Source: Halothece sp. MAG
GTDB taxonomy: Bacteria > Cyanobacteriota > Cyanobacteriia > Cyanobacteriales > Rubidibacteraceae
DNA: 8,996 nucleotides
Reading direction: 5' to 3'
NCBI GenBank assembly: GCA_018610095.1
Contig: JAHEOB010000290.1
Location: forward strand, 1-8,996
Of the stretch, positions 1 to 6,313 are shown piece after piece. The translations under genes and the position numbers were made by a program. The notes below the pieces were generated by a model. That model did no database searches. It was not told the DNA's origin and saw nothing but the letters and a program-made list of their open reading frames with translations. Position 1 is the first letter of the stretch, and every line of letters starts with the position of its first letter.

Positions 1-474
1 ATTGACAAATATCATGCCCGTTATCCCTTCGTGTTTAACTATTTAAAAAAACAAAAACTCAGCGCAATCGCGCAAGGATATGTGGAAACCTTACTCGGAC
101 GCCGACGCTATTTTTATTTCACGGGTTCACCCCTTGAAAATCTGAAAGGAAGTGATCCCGAAACCATTGACTTGGATAACTTAAAACTGGGAAAAAACGA
201 AAGCGAAGCCCTCCGTGCAGCAGCCAATGCCCCCATTCAAGGATCAAGTGCTGATATTATTAAAATTGCCATGGTAAAATTACATGAACAATTAGCCCCT
301 TACCAAAGTCGGTTATTATTACAAGTTCATGATGAGTTAGTCTTTGAAATGCCTCCCAAAGAATGGGAAGAATTGCATCCCAAAATCAAAGAAACGATGG
401 AGAATGCTGTTTCGTTAAGCATTCCCCTAGAGGTCGAATTTCATGTGGGGAACAATTGGATGGAAGCGAAATAA
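1..474 (+). CDS. polA: DNA polymerase I, C-terminal part (partial, 5' end outside window)
   Basis: This is the last 157 residues of a family A DNA polymerase, open from base 1, so the gene begins upstream. Pol I fills gaps during excision repair and replaces Okazaki primers in the cytoplasm. Visible motifs are the GYVETLLGRRR segment (about bases 79-108), the NAPIQGSSADIIK helix (about 226-264) and motif C, QVHDELVFEM, with the metal-binding His-Asp-Glu at 328-336. After HDE there are 45 residues to the stop, the same as in E. coli Pol I (HDE at 881-883 of 928). The stretch between GRRRY and NAP is 38 residues, against 20 in E. coli from memory, so it carries a loop of about 18 extra residues. 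The GTG at 31 is internal and not a start. The stop abuts the stop of the opposing DUF3531 gene. The 5'-3' exonuclease domain and motifs A and B cannot be judged here. Confidence 0.96.
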   Translation: MDKYHARYPFVFNYLKKQKLSAIAQGYVETLLGRRRYFYFTGSPLENLKGSDPETIDLDNLKLGKNESEALRAAANAPIQGSSADIIKIAMVKLHEQLAPYQSRLLLQVHDELVFEMPPKEWEELHPKIKETMENAVSLSIPLEVEFHVGNNWMEAK

Positions 475-924
475 TTAATTTTCCTCGTAAAACCGTTCTT
501 GCTGTTTTTCGCTAATCTTCCAATCAGCGTTTTCTCCACCAATGATCAATTGTTTAATCTGGATAAAATCGTCACTTAGTTGTCGCAGTGCATTAATCAA
601 CACATCCAGTGCTACGGGATCACTGGTTCCCAAATCAAACCAACAACGTGCCCAAGTTTCTTTATATTCAAAATCCCCCATATTGTGCATTACAGACAAC
701 AATGACTTACTTGCATCATCATGATCATATTCCATATAACTTAAATCAATTCCTGTTTCCATGACTTGGAAATTTTCTGCATTAAAGCCTCCTAACTTGC
801 CCAAATAAAACCAAGAATTAAATAACTCTTCCACATACTGACGTTCGGTAATCGAAGGAATCGTTTCAAACTCTAGCCAAATCCAAACATCAAACGGGTT
901 AAATTCGCGAAACTTAACTTCCAT
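475..924 (-). CDS. DUF3531-type conserved protein, function unknown
   Basis: A 149-residue soluble protein with no signal peptide or membrane segment. The N-terminal half is rich in aromatic residues and strongly patterned (FREFNPFDVWIWLEF at about residues 5-19, then NSWFYLGKLGGFNAENF), which I recognise as the DUF3531 family of cyanobacteria and plants. The C-terminal third is predicted helical and ends in a charged tail. No catalytic motif is visible, and I know of no established biochemical function. The ATG at 922-924 fits the conserved N-terminus. No clear Shine-Dalgarno sequence precedes it, which is common in cyanobacteria. It faces polA convergently and diverges from the PLD-like gene across 137 bp. 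A TACAAT -10-like hexamer lies at 963-968 on this strand without a good -35 partner. The family name is from memory of the pattern, not from a search. Confidence 0.82.
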   Translation of the reverse strand: MEVKFREFNPFDVWIWLEFETIPSITERQYVEELFNSWFYLGKLGGFNAENFQVMETGIDLSYMEYDHDDASKSLLSVMHNMGDFEYKETWARCWFDLGTSDPVALDVLINALRQLSDDFIQIKQLIIGGENADWKISEKQQERFYEEN

Positions 925-1061
925 AAATTTTAAGCATTTAACTGTCTTCAGTGCTGCCCCGCATTGTAGCTAATGATGAGAGTAAGATTACTTTTTTTTC
1001 AATCAATTTCTAGCTGATATTACACTATATATACGCTTTTACTAGAAAATACAGAACATGT
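925..1061. promoter_or_regulatory. Divergent AT-rich intergenic region
   Basis: These 137 bp must hold the promoters for the DUF3531-type gene (leftward) and the PLD-like gene (rightward). On the minus strand TACAAT (963-968) is a reasonable -10. On the plus strand TACACT (1021-1026) and overlapping TATATA steps (1026-1033) are -10-like, but no convincing -35 sits at the right distance for any of them. A 10-bp inverted repeat GTAAGATTAC lies at 982-991, followed by a run of eight T at 992-999. No terminator hairpin or ORF is seen. Exact promoter positions are not settled. Confidence 0.45.
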
Positions 1062-2018
1062 ATGGTTAAACTATGGAAACGCTTAGAGAGGATTGGCGTT
1101 ATTAGTTGTCTGCTTGGTACGCTAATTACCATTATTACGGGACAAGCTAATTATGCGATCATTCCCATTACACTGACGTTAAGTGTGATTTATATCAATC
1201 GTAACCAACAAGAACAACAAATTAAATCTCGGGCTTTTAAAAGAGAAGTTCAAAAGCTCAGAAAACAATTACATCATCTCTATCAAATTAGTAGTTCTCA
1301 ACAACCCATTGCAGAAGATTATCGATTAATAGAGTTAGAAAAAGCGCTTTTTCTGCTGAATCAAAGACTCGTTTCATTGGAAAAGAACCCTCCTTCTGAA
1401 AAATCAGTTGCCCAATTACCAACTCAAGCAATTACCCATCAAGATTTACAACAGTACTTAAATGAATTCCGTGAAGAGATTGATCGCGTTTATTGGAAAC
1501 AAATTGAAACCGTTATTAATTATCTTCAAAAAATAGAAACCAGTAGTCAGTATAATTATACCTTAATTACAGGGCGAACTCAAAGTCATGACATTTTAAT
1601 TAATGCTTTACAAGAAGCTGAAGAACAAGTCATTATGGTATGTCCTTGGTTAGGATATGGATTTAATCAAAAGGTATTTACCCTCTGCGAAAATGTCTTA
1701 AAAAGAGGTGCTTATTTAAAAATTGGATGGGGTAAAAGTGAAGATATAAAAAACAATCAATTGGATACGAAGTTTAATGCAAATGCTCACTATTTGGATC
1801 AATTAAAAGCAATTTCTCCTGAACGATTTCGCGATAAATTAATTGGCACTCACGAAAAATTTTTAGTGTGTGATGATAAATATGCGTTTTTGGGAAGTCA
1901 TAATTTCTTAACATCGGGTCCGCAAGAAAATGAACGAGAATTAGGAATTAAAACCAATGATCCACGATTAATTCAGGAATTAATTAAACGATTTAATGAA
2001 GCAAAACCCCTTGCATAA
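1062..2018 (+). CDS. Membrane-anchored phospholipase D-like (single HKD) protein
   Basis: A 318-residue protein in three parts. Residues about 11-27 and 31-46 form two hydrophobic segments, a likely membrane hairpin. Residues about 47-150 are polar and helical with coiled-coil character. Residues about 170-315 form a PLD-like domain. The domain carries one HxKx4D motif (H264, K266, D271), followed by GSHN at 278-281 and the downstream ERELG at 291-295, which is the normal arrangement of a PLDc_2 half-domain. A single HKD implies an active site made by a dimer, as in Nuc-type and BfiI-type nucleases and other one-HKD members. The substrate (nucleic acid or phospholipid) cannot be told from sequence. 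ATG 1062 is chosen because the ATG at 1058 is out of frame; the ribosome site is weak. It lies 24 bp before cbiQ on the same strand, so co-transcription is possible. Confidence 0.85.
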   Translation: MVKLWKRLERIGVISCLLGTLITIITGQANYAIIPITLTLSVIYINRNQQEQQIKSRAFKREVQKLRKQLHHLYQISSSQQPIAEDYRLIELEKALFLLNQRLVSLEKNPPSEKSVAQLPTQAITHQDLQQYLNEFREEIDRVYWKQIETVINYLQKIETSSQYNYTLITGRTQSHDILINALQEAEEQVIMVCPWLGYGFNQKVFTLCENVLKRGAYLKIGWGKSEDIKNNQLDTKFNANAHYLDQLKAISPERFRDKLIGTHEKFLVCDDKYAFLGSHNFLTSGPQENERELGIKTNDPRLIQELIKRFNEAKPLA

Positions 2019-2027
2019 ACGACAATC

Positions 2028-2033
2028 AAAGGA
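2028..2033 (+). promoter_or_regulatory. Ribosome binding site of cbiQ
   Basis: AAAGGA lies 9 bp before the ATG at 2043, inside the 24-bp gap after the PLD-like gene. It supports this start and independent initiation of cbiQ on a shared transcript. Confidence 0.55.
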
Positions 2034-2042
2034 CTCATTAAG

Positions 2043-2822
2043 ATGAAACTTACCTTGGATCAGTATGCCCATATTGACTCACCCATTCACCACTGGAATC
2101 AGCAGTTAAAATTAATTGCCCTAGGAGCATTAATCTTTGCCTTTGCCTTTGTGGAAACCTTAGCCTTACTGCCGATCATGGTAGGGATTACAACAATCTT
2201 CTTTTGCCTCTCCCGTCTTCCCTTATCATTTTTATTATCTCGATTAAAATATCCCGGCATATTTATTGCAGTGGTGGTTTTAATTTTACCTTTTATTTCA
2301 GGGAAAACCGTTATTTGGGAATGGGGAGGAATTAGCATTCAACAAGAAGGATTATTAGCCGTCATTTTAATTGTGACGCGTTTTATTTGTATTTTAACCA
2401 TGAGTTTAATTTTATTTGGAACTGCCCCTTTTATTAGTAGTATTAAAGCCATGCGATCACTGGGATTACCAAGCGTTCTTGTTGATATGACCTTACTTGC
2501 TTATCGCTATCTAGAATTATTTGGAGAAACCCTGACCACCATGCAACAATCCATGAAACTTCGAGGATTTAAAGTGAATCGTTTTAGCAAACGGAATTTA
2601 ACCCTGTTAGCCTCTTTAATAGGAACCTTATTGGTGCGTAGTTATGAACAATCCCAACGGGTTTATCAAGCCATGATTTTACGAGGCTATGGCTACCAAT
2701 TATCGAATCAACAAACGGGATTACGTAGCGCTTTGCAACAAGCAACGCCTCTGATGCAATTTTGGTTTTGGTTTAGCTGCGCGATCGCGCTGAGTTTAAT
2801 CATTGCAGAAATCCTCACTTAA
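2043..2822 (+). CDS. cbiQ: ECF transporter transmembrane (T) component, CbiQ/EcfT family
   Basis: A 259-residue integral membrane protein with hydrophobic segments around residues 22-60, 70-86, 103-127 and 237-257. Two cytoplasmic coupling motifs of the X-R-G type, KLRGF (R174-G175) and ILRGYG (R214-G215), sit about 40 residues apart. These are the hallmark of EcfT proteins, where they dock onto the ATPases. The protein should form the scaffold of an energy-coupling-factor importer together with the ATPase encoded next door. CbiQ family members serve cobalt, nickel or vitamin importers, and the substrate is set by a separate S-component or CbiM. No such gene is in the window, so cobalt is not established and EcfT is the safer functional name. 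The gap to cbiO is 7 bp. No cobalamin riboswitch precedes it. Plant plastids also have CbiQ-like proteins, so a cofactor or metal role other than cobalt is possible. Confidence 0.9.
   Translation: MKLTLDQYAHIDSPIHHWNQQLKLIALGALIFAFAFVETLALLPIMVGITTIFFCLSRLPLSFLLSRLKYPGIFIAVVVLILPFISGKTVIWEWGGISIQQEGLLAVILIVTRFICILTMSLILFGTAPFISSIKAMRSLGLPSVLVDMTLLAYRYLELFGETLTTMQQSMKLRGFKVNRFSKRNLTLLASLIGTLLVRSYEQSQRVYQAMILRGYGYQLSNQQTGLRSALQQATPLMQFWFWFSCAIALSLIIAEILT
2781..2788. repeat. HIP1 octamer GCGATCGC in cbiQ
   Basis: One of four copies of the cyanobacterial HIP1 palindrome in the window. About 0.14 are expected in 9 kb of even composition. Confidence 0.85.
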
Positions 2823-2829
2823 CAGGGCA

Positions 2830-3588
2830 ATGAAACAACTGACAAAACAAGAAGAAGCCCTTGCCACCAATGATCTGACATTTGCCTATCCCCATCAATC
2901 CCCCCTGTTACAGAATCTAACCTTTACTATTGACTGTGGCGAAAGAGTCGGTTTAATTGGTCCGAATGGGGCGGGAAAAACGACACTATTCCTATTGATT
3001 TGTGGCATCTTAAAAGCAAATGCAGGGGACATTTTTGTTTTTGGAGAACCAGTTCAAGCAGGCACATTTAATCCCAATATCGGCTTAGTCTTTCAAAATC
3101 CCGATGATCAACTCTTTTGTCCTACCGTTTGGGAAGATGTCGCCTTTGGTCCAGAAAATTTACAACTATCTCCTTCTCAAGTCAAGGAACGGGTGGAGGA
3201 AGCCTTAACCATTACTGGAACCGAAACCCTTGCCGAACAAGTGCCTCATCATCTTTCCGGGGGGCAAAAGTGTATGGTTGCCATTGCTACCGTTTTATCC
3301 ATGCACCCGCAACTCATTTTATATGATGAACCCAGTGCTAACTTAGACTTATTTGCCCGTCGCCGTTTAATTGATTTTCTACAACGTTCTCAACAAACCA
3401 GTATTCTTTCTTCCCACGACTTAGAACTGATTTTAGAAGTCTGCGATCGCGTTTTACTTCTCAATGAAGGAGAAATTATTGCTGACGGTAATCCCAATGA
3501 AATCATGGGTAATCAATCTTTAATGGAACAGCATCGACTGGAAAAACCCCACTCCCTGTTTCATCATTCCCAAGGCACCCATGATTAG
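2830..3588 (+). CDS. cbiO: ECF transporter ATP-binding protein, CbiO/EcfA family
   Basis: A 252-residue ABC ATPase that would energise uptake through the adjacent EcfT. Motifs in order are Walker A GPNGAGKTT (44-52), Q-loop region VFQNPDDQLF typical of the CbiO/EcfA group, signature LSGGQKCMVAIATVL, Walker B LILYDEP, D-loop SANLD and the H-loop SSHDLE. All catalytic residues are present. The two residues after LSGGQK are Cys-Met, where many relatives have basic or polar residues, a mild departure. ATG 2830 is preferred; a TTG at 2803 would extend the protein by nine residues into the end of cbiQ, without support. Only a poor CAGGG precedes the ATG, 7 bp after the cbiQ stop, so translational coupling is likely. 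A single ATPase gene beside cbiQ resembles dedicated (group I) ECF modules, which would use an ATPase homodimer. Confidence 0.93.
   Translation: MKQLTKQEEALATNDLTFAYPHQSPLLQNLTFTIDCGERVGLIGPNGAGKTTLFLLICGILKANAGDIFVFGEPVQAGTFNPNIGLVFQNPDDQLFCPTVWEDVAFGPENLQLSPSQVKERVEEALTITGTETLAEQVPHHLSGGQKCMVAIATVLSMHPQLILYDEPSANLDLFARRRLIDFLQRSQQTSILSSHDLELILEVCDRVLLLNEGEIIADGNPNEIMGNQSLMEQHRLEKPHSLFHHSQGTHD
3443..3450. repeat. HIP1 octamer GCGATCGC in cbiO
   Basis: Exact palindrome within the codons for CDRV near the C-terminus of the ATPase. Confidence 0.85.
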
Positions 3589-3636
3589 GGATATGGTACT
3601 GTAAATCATTAGTGACAAATGAGTGAGTGATCGGTG
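3589..3636 (+). other. Short spacer between cbiO and spmAB
   Basis: These 48 bp hold no terminator hairpin and no strong promoter. They contain the repetitive GAGTGAGTGA at 3621-3630. Read-through from cbiO into the SpmAB gene is therefore plausible. No good Shine-Dalgarno sequence precedes the start codon. Confidence 0.4.
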
Positions 3637-4968
3637 ATGAAAAATCAAACATCATCTCCGCTTAACAGTATTTGGCTATTTATGATTCTGTTTGCCACCA
3701 TTGTGGCTGCTTATAACGGCAACATGGAGGCAGTAACAGAAACCATTTTTAATTCCGCAGAAGATGCCATTGACCTTGCCATTGGCTTAATTGGTGCCTT
3801 GGCTTTGTGGTTGGGCATTATGAAAGTGGTGGAAGTGGCAGGCTTAATGAATCTAATTGCCCGCGCCCTTCGCCCCATTATGGTCAAGTTGTTTCCCGAT
3901 GTTCCCCCCGATCATCCCGCCATGTCAGCCATGATTATGAATATCGCAGCCAATGCCCTGGGGTTGGGAAATGCAGCAACGCCTATGGGATTAAAGGCCA
4001 TGGCGGAATTGAATAAACTCAATAGGGTACCGGGAACTGCTACCAATGCCATGTGCCTATTCTTAGCCATTAATACCTCTTCGCTGACCCTATTACCCAT
4101 TAATACCATGAGTGTTCGGGCAAGTGCCGGTGCTTCTAATCCCGCAGCGATTGTTGTACCCTCAATTATTGCCACTGGTTGTTCGACTGTCGTGGCAATT
4201 ATCATGGCAAAGCTGTTAGCCCAACCAAACCCAGCAGAAACGGAAGCAGAACAACCAGCCACTCCCCAGCAGGAATCGGATCAAACCACCACTGAGCAAT
4301 CCACCCCAGAAAACGATACTTCTCAACAACGTGAACCGCCTAGCATATGGGGTAAACTGTTTTTTGGTGGCTTAGCCTTAGCATTTCTGGTGGTTGTCAC
4401 GTATCGTCTTACCGTTTATGGCACCCCTGCCCTATTTAGTACTGAGGTAATGAATGTTATTTCCAATTGGATTTTACCGGTTTTAATTGGTGCCCTATTA
4501 TTGTTTGCCTACTTTCGAGGGGTTAAAGTTTATGAAGTTCTCATTGAGGGAGCCAAAGAAGGCTTCCAAATTGCAGTTCGGATTATGCCTTTTTTAGTTG
4601 CCATTTTCGTCGCTATTGGCATGTTCCGTGAAAGTGGGGCATTGGATTTGCTAAAAGATTTACTTACCCCCATTACTGGCCTAATTAATTTTCCGGCAGA
4701 AGCCCTACCCATGGCATTAATTCGCCCGCTTTCAGGAAGTGGTGCCTTTGGGATTATGTCAGAAATTGTCAATAATGATCCTGATAGCTTTTTAGCCTAT
4801 CTAGTTTCCACCATGCAGGGTTCAACGGAAACAACATTCTATGTGATGGCCGTGTATTTTGGCAGTATTGGCATTTTTCGCACCCGTCACACCCTACCAG
4901 CAGCTTTAACAGCTGATATAACAGGCGTTATCGCTTCGTTTGCCATCTGCAAAGCCCTGTTTGCTTAA
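3637..4968 (+). CDS. Fused SpmA-SpmB Gate-domain (nucleoside recognition) membrane protein
   Basis: A 443-residue polytopic membrane protein that joins homologues of Bacillus SpmA and SpmB in one chain. The SpmA half (about 1-195) has PPDHPAM (90-96) and GLGNAATPMG (109-118). A polar, Glu/Gln/Thr/Pro-rich linker spans about 196-235. The SpmB half (about 236-443) has VYEVLIEGAKEG (298-309), RPLSGSGAFG (363-372) and QGSTETT (394-400). These match my recollection of B. subtilis SpmA and SpmB well. Both halves contain Gate-type (nucleoside recognition) domains related to those in nucleoside transporters and FeoB, so a transport role is likely but the substrate is unknown. Sporulation is not expected in a cyanobacterium, and fused forms are known from other non-spore-formers. 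A GTG one codon upstream is an alternative start. The stop overlaps the opposing small membrane gene by 4 bp. It follows cbiO by 48 bp. Confidence 0.92.
   Translation: MKNQTSSPLNSIWLFMILFATIVAAYNGNMEAVTETIFNSAEDAIDLAIGLIGALALWLGIMKVVEVAGLMNLIARALRPIMVKLFPDVPPDHPAMSAMIMNIAANALGLGNAATPMGLKAMAELNKLNRVPGTATNAMCLFLAINTSSLTLLPINTMSVRASAGASNPAAIVVPSIIATGCSTVVAIIMAKLLAQPNPAETEAEQPATPQQESDQTTTEQSTPENDTSQQREPPSIWGKLFFGGLALAFLVVVTYRLTVYGTPALFSTEVMNVISNWILPVLIGALLLFAYFRGVKVYEVLIEGAKEGFQIAVRIMPFLVAIFVAIGMFRESGALDLLKDLLTPITGLINFPAEALPMALIRPLSGSGAFGIMSEIVNNDPDSFLAYLVSTMQGSTETTFYVMAVYFGSIGIFRTRHTLPAALTADITGVIASFAICKALFA
4230..4342 (+). other. Hydrophilic linker joining SpmA and SpmB halves
   Basis: About 38 codons of low-complexity, acidic, Gln/Thr/Pro-rich sequence connect the two membrane halves and contain no hydrophobic segment. 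This is the expected seam of a gene fusion and is probably a flexible loop outside the membrane. Confidence 0.7.
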
Positions 4969-5366
4969 ACGTTAGGGTTCATAATCCAACTCCATAAAGG
5001 ATGGGATTCCCCCTGTTTACGGATGCGGATCACTTTTTTTTCTAATTGTTTGCGATAGCCATCAGACCATCCCCATAAAATATTGCTACTTTGCCAGAGT
5101 AACACTGTAGTGGTAATGCCCAGACACCATCCTAGCGCGATCGCGACATCAAAATTAAAAATTAAGGCGTATCGCACCGCAGCTATGGTAAAGTGAGACA
5201 TCATTAAGGCAATTTCTTCTTGTAACCGCCATCCCATAAAGGGAATCGCAATTAACCAAGACACAATAATTAACAGCCAGCGACGATAAACCATTAAACG
5301 ATGGAGTCGCTGCAGTTGAGCGCTTAATTCGGGGTCTTCAATTTGAGATAATTGTGAATTACTCAC
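4965..5366 (-). CDS. Small membrane protein coupled to secF, function unknown
   Basis: A 133-residue protein I do not recognise by name. The first 28 residues are polar and helical, residues about 30-46 are hydrophobic, and residues about 61-91 form a longer hydrophobic stretch that may cross the membrane once or twice. The C-terminus is strongly basic (KKVIRIRKQ) and ends in a Trp-containing tail. It begins with GTG at 5366, overlapping the secF stop as GTGA. No Shine-Dalgarno is visible, and the ATG at 5374-5376 is out of frame, so initiation probably depends on ribosomes finishing secF. Its position as last gene of pdhB-secD-secF suggests a role at the membrane, perhaps near SecDF, but this is inference from context. 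Its stop overlaps that of the opposing SpmAB gene in the palindrome TTAA. Confidence 0.8.
   Translation of the reverse strand: MSNSQLSQIEDPELSAQLQRLHRLMVYRRWLLIIVSWLIAIPFMGWRLQEEIALMMSHFTIAAVRYALIFNFDVAIALGWCLGITTTVLLWQSSNILWGWSDGYRKQLEKKVIRIRKQGESHPLWSWIMNPNV
5137..5144. repeat. HIP1 octamer GCGATCGC in the secF-coupled small gene
   Basis: Exact palindrome within the codons for VAIAL in the second hydrophobic stretch. Confidence 0.85.
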
Positions 5367-6313
5367 ACTTGTTCATTCGATGGTTCAGGTTCTAACACTT
5401 CTTGGCGTTCTCGCCACCAAGCTAACAAAGTACTCGCCAAGAAAATACTGGAATAAGCTCCTAATAAAAAGCCAATCATCAAGGCAAGGGCAAAATCTTT
5501 TAGGGTTTCTCCACCAAATAATAAAATAGCAATTAAAGGCAAAACTGTTGTCAAGCTGGTATTAATGGATCGGGTTAAGGTACGATTGACAGCATCATCA
5601 ACCACCTGATTAATCCCTACCTCAGGCTCTAATTGATTCATCTCCCGAATCCGATCATATATAACGACTGTGTCATTAACAGAAAAACCAATAATTGTCA
5701 ATAAGGCAACCAGAAATAAACTATCAACTTCCACCGCAGCAACTAAGCCTAAAACCGAAAATACGCCTGCTGTAATGAATACATCGTGAAACAGTACGAC
5801 AATTGCCAAAATGGCATAATCCCAGCGAAATCGAAAACTTAAGTAAGTCACAATCCCAAAAAAGGAAACCAACAATGCCAACATTCCAGAAGTAAACAAT
5901 TCCTCTCCAATGGTGGGGCCAACGGTATCAATTTTGGTTAGATCAGGATCAAATTCTCCAATCGCCTCTTTGAGCATATCCCGTAATCGGGTTCGCTCTT
6001 GTACATCCAAAGTTTCGGTGCGAATCGAAAGCCCGTTACCTTGTTCTCCAACTACTTGAACTTGGGCATTACCCAATCCTTGCTGTTCTAAAATGTTTCG
6101 AGCTTTAGTAATCTCAATGGGCTGATTACAGTTATTCTCAATGGAACAATCCCGTTCTAATTGCAAGCGCGTCCCCCCGACAAAGTCAATACTGGGGCGC
6201 AGAGGCGCATTAAACTGAGTCCAAGAAATGACCATTGCTCCCAATGAGAGAGTTACTGCAATTGCAGAAATCACCCACCATAAAGATCGTGTTTTTACAA
6301 CTGATAGCTTCAT
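5363..6313 (-). CDS. secF: Protein translocase subunit SecF
   Basis: A 316-residue member of the SecDF (RND-related) family, which uses the proton gradient to help pull exported proteins from the SecYEG channel. It has an N-terminal membrane segment (about 11-31), the SecF signature PSIDFVGGT (40-48), a first external domain to about residue 135, and five further membrane segments. Family motifs FHDVFITAG, SVNDTVVIYDRIRE (about 211-224) and NRTLTRSINTSLTT are all present, so it looks complete and active. Two cysteines, C56 and C62, lie in the external domain shortly after the signature. The ATG overlaps the secD stop as ATGA. AAGGAA lies directly before the ATG, too close for normal use, so coupling to secD is likely. 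In cyanobacteria SecDF may act in plasma and thylakoid membranes. Confidence 0.97.
   Translation of the reverse strand: MKLSVVKTRSLWWVISAIAVTLSLGAMVISWTQFNAPLRPSIDFVGGTRLQLERDCSIENNCNQPIEITKARNILEQQGLGNAQVQVVGEQGNGLSIRTETLDVQERTRLRDMLKEAIGEFDPDLTKIDTVGPTIGEELFTSGMLALLVSFFGIVTYLSFRFRWDYAILAIVVLFHDVFITAGVFSVLGLVAAVEVDSLFLVALLTIIGFSVNDTVVIYDRIREMNQLEPEVGINQVVDDAVNRTLTRSINTSLTTVLPLIAILLFGGETLKDFALALMIGFLLGAYSSIFLASTLLAWWRERQEVLEPEPSNEQV

Noticed and set aside
982..991. GTAAGATTAC as a possible NtcA site
   Set aside because: NtcA needs GTA-N8-TAC; here the spacing is N4. Only the small inverted repeat is real.
2019..2042. Cobalamin or metal riboswitch before cbiQ
   Set aside because: The gap is only 24 bp, far too short, and no such motif is visible in 925-1061 either.
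2803..2829. TTG start for cbiO giving nine more residues
   Set aside because: It has no ribosome site, overlaps the end of cbiQ, and the added residues match nothing in the family; ATG 2830 is better.
3619..3630. Tiny leader ORF Met-Ser-Glu-stop before the SpmAB gene
   Set aside because: Four codons can arise by chance in the GAGTGAGTGA repeat, and no ribosome site or attenuator structure supports it.
3912..4262. Open frame of 116 codons on the minus strand inside the SpmAB gene
   Set aside because: It lies wholly within a strongly conserved membrane gene, has an Ala/Ile-rich composition mirroring that gene and no family pattern; it is a shadow frame.
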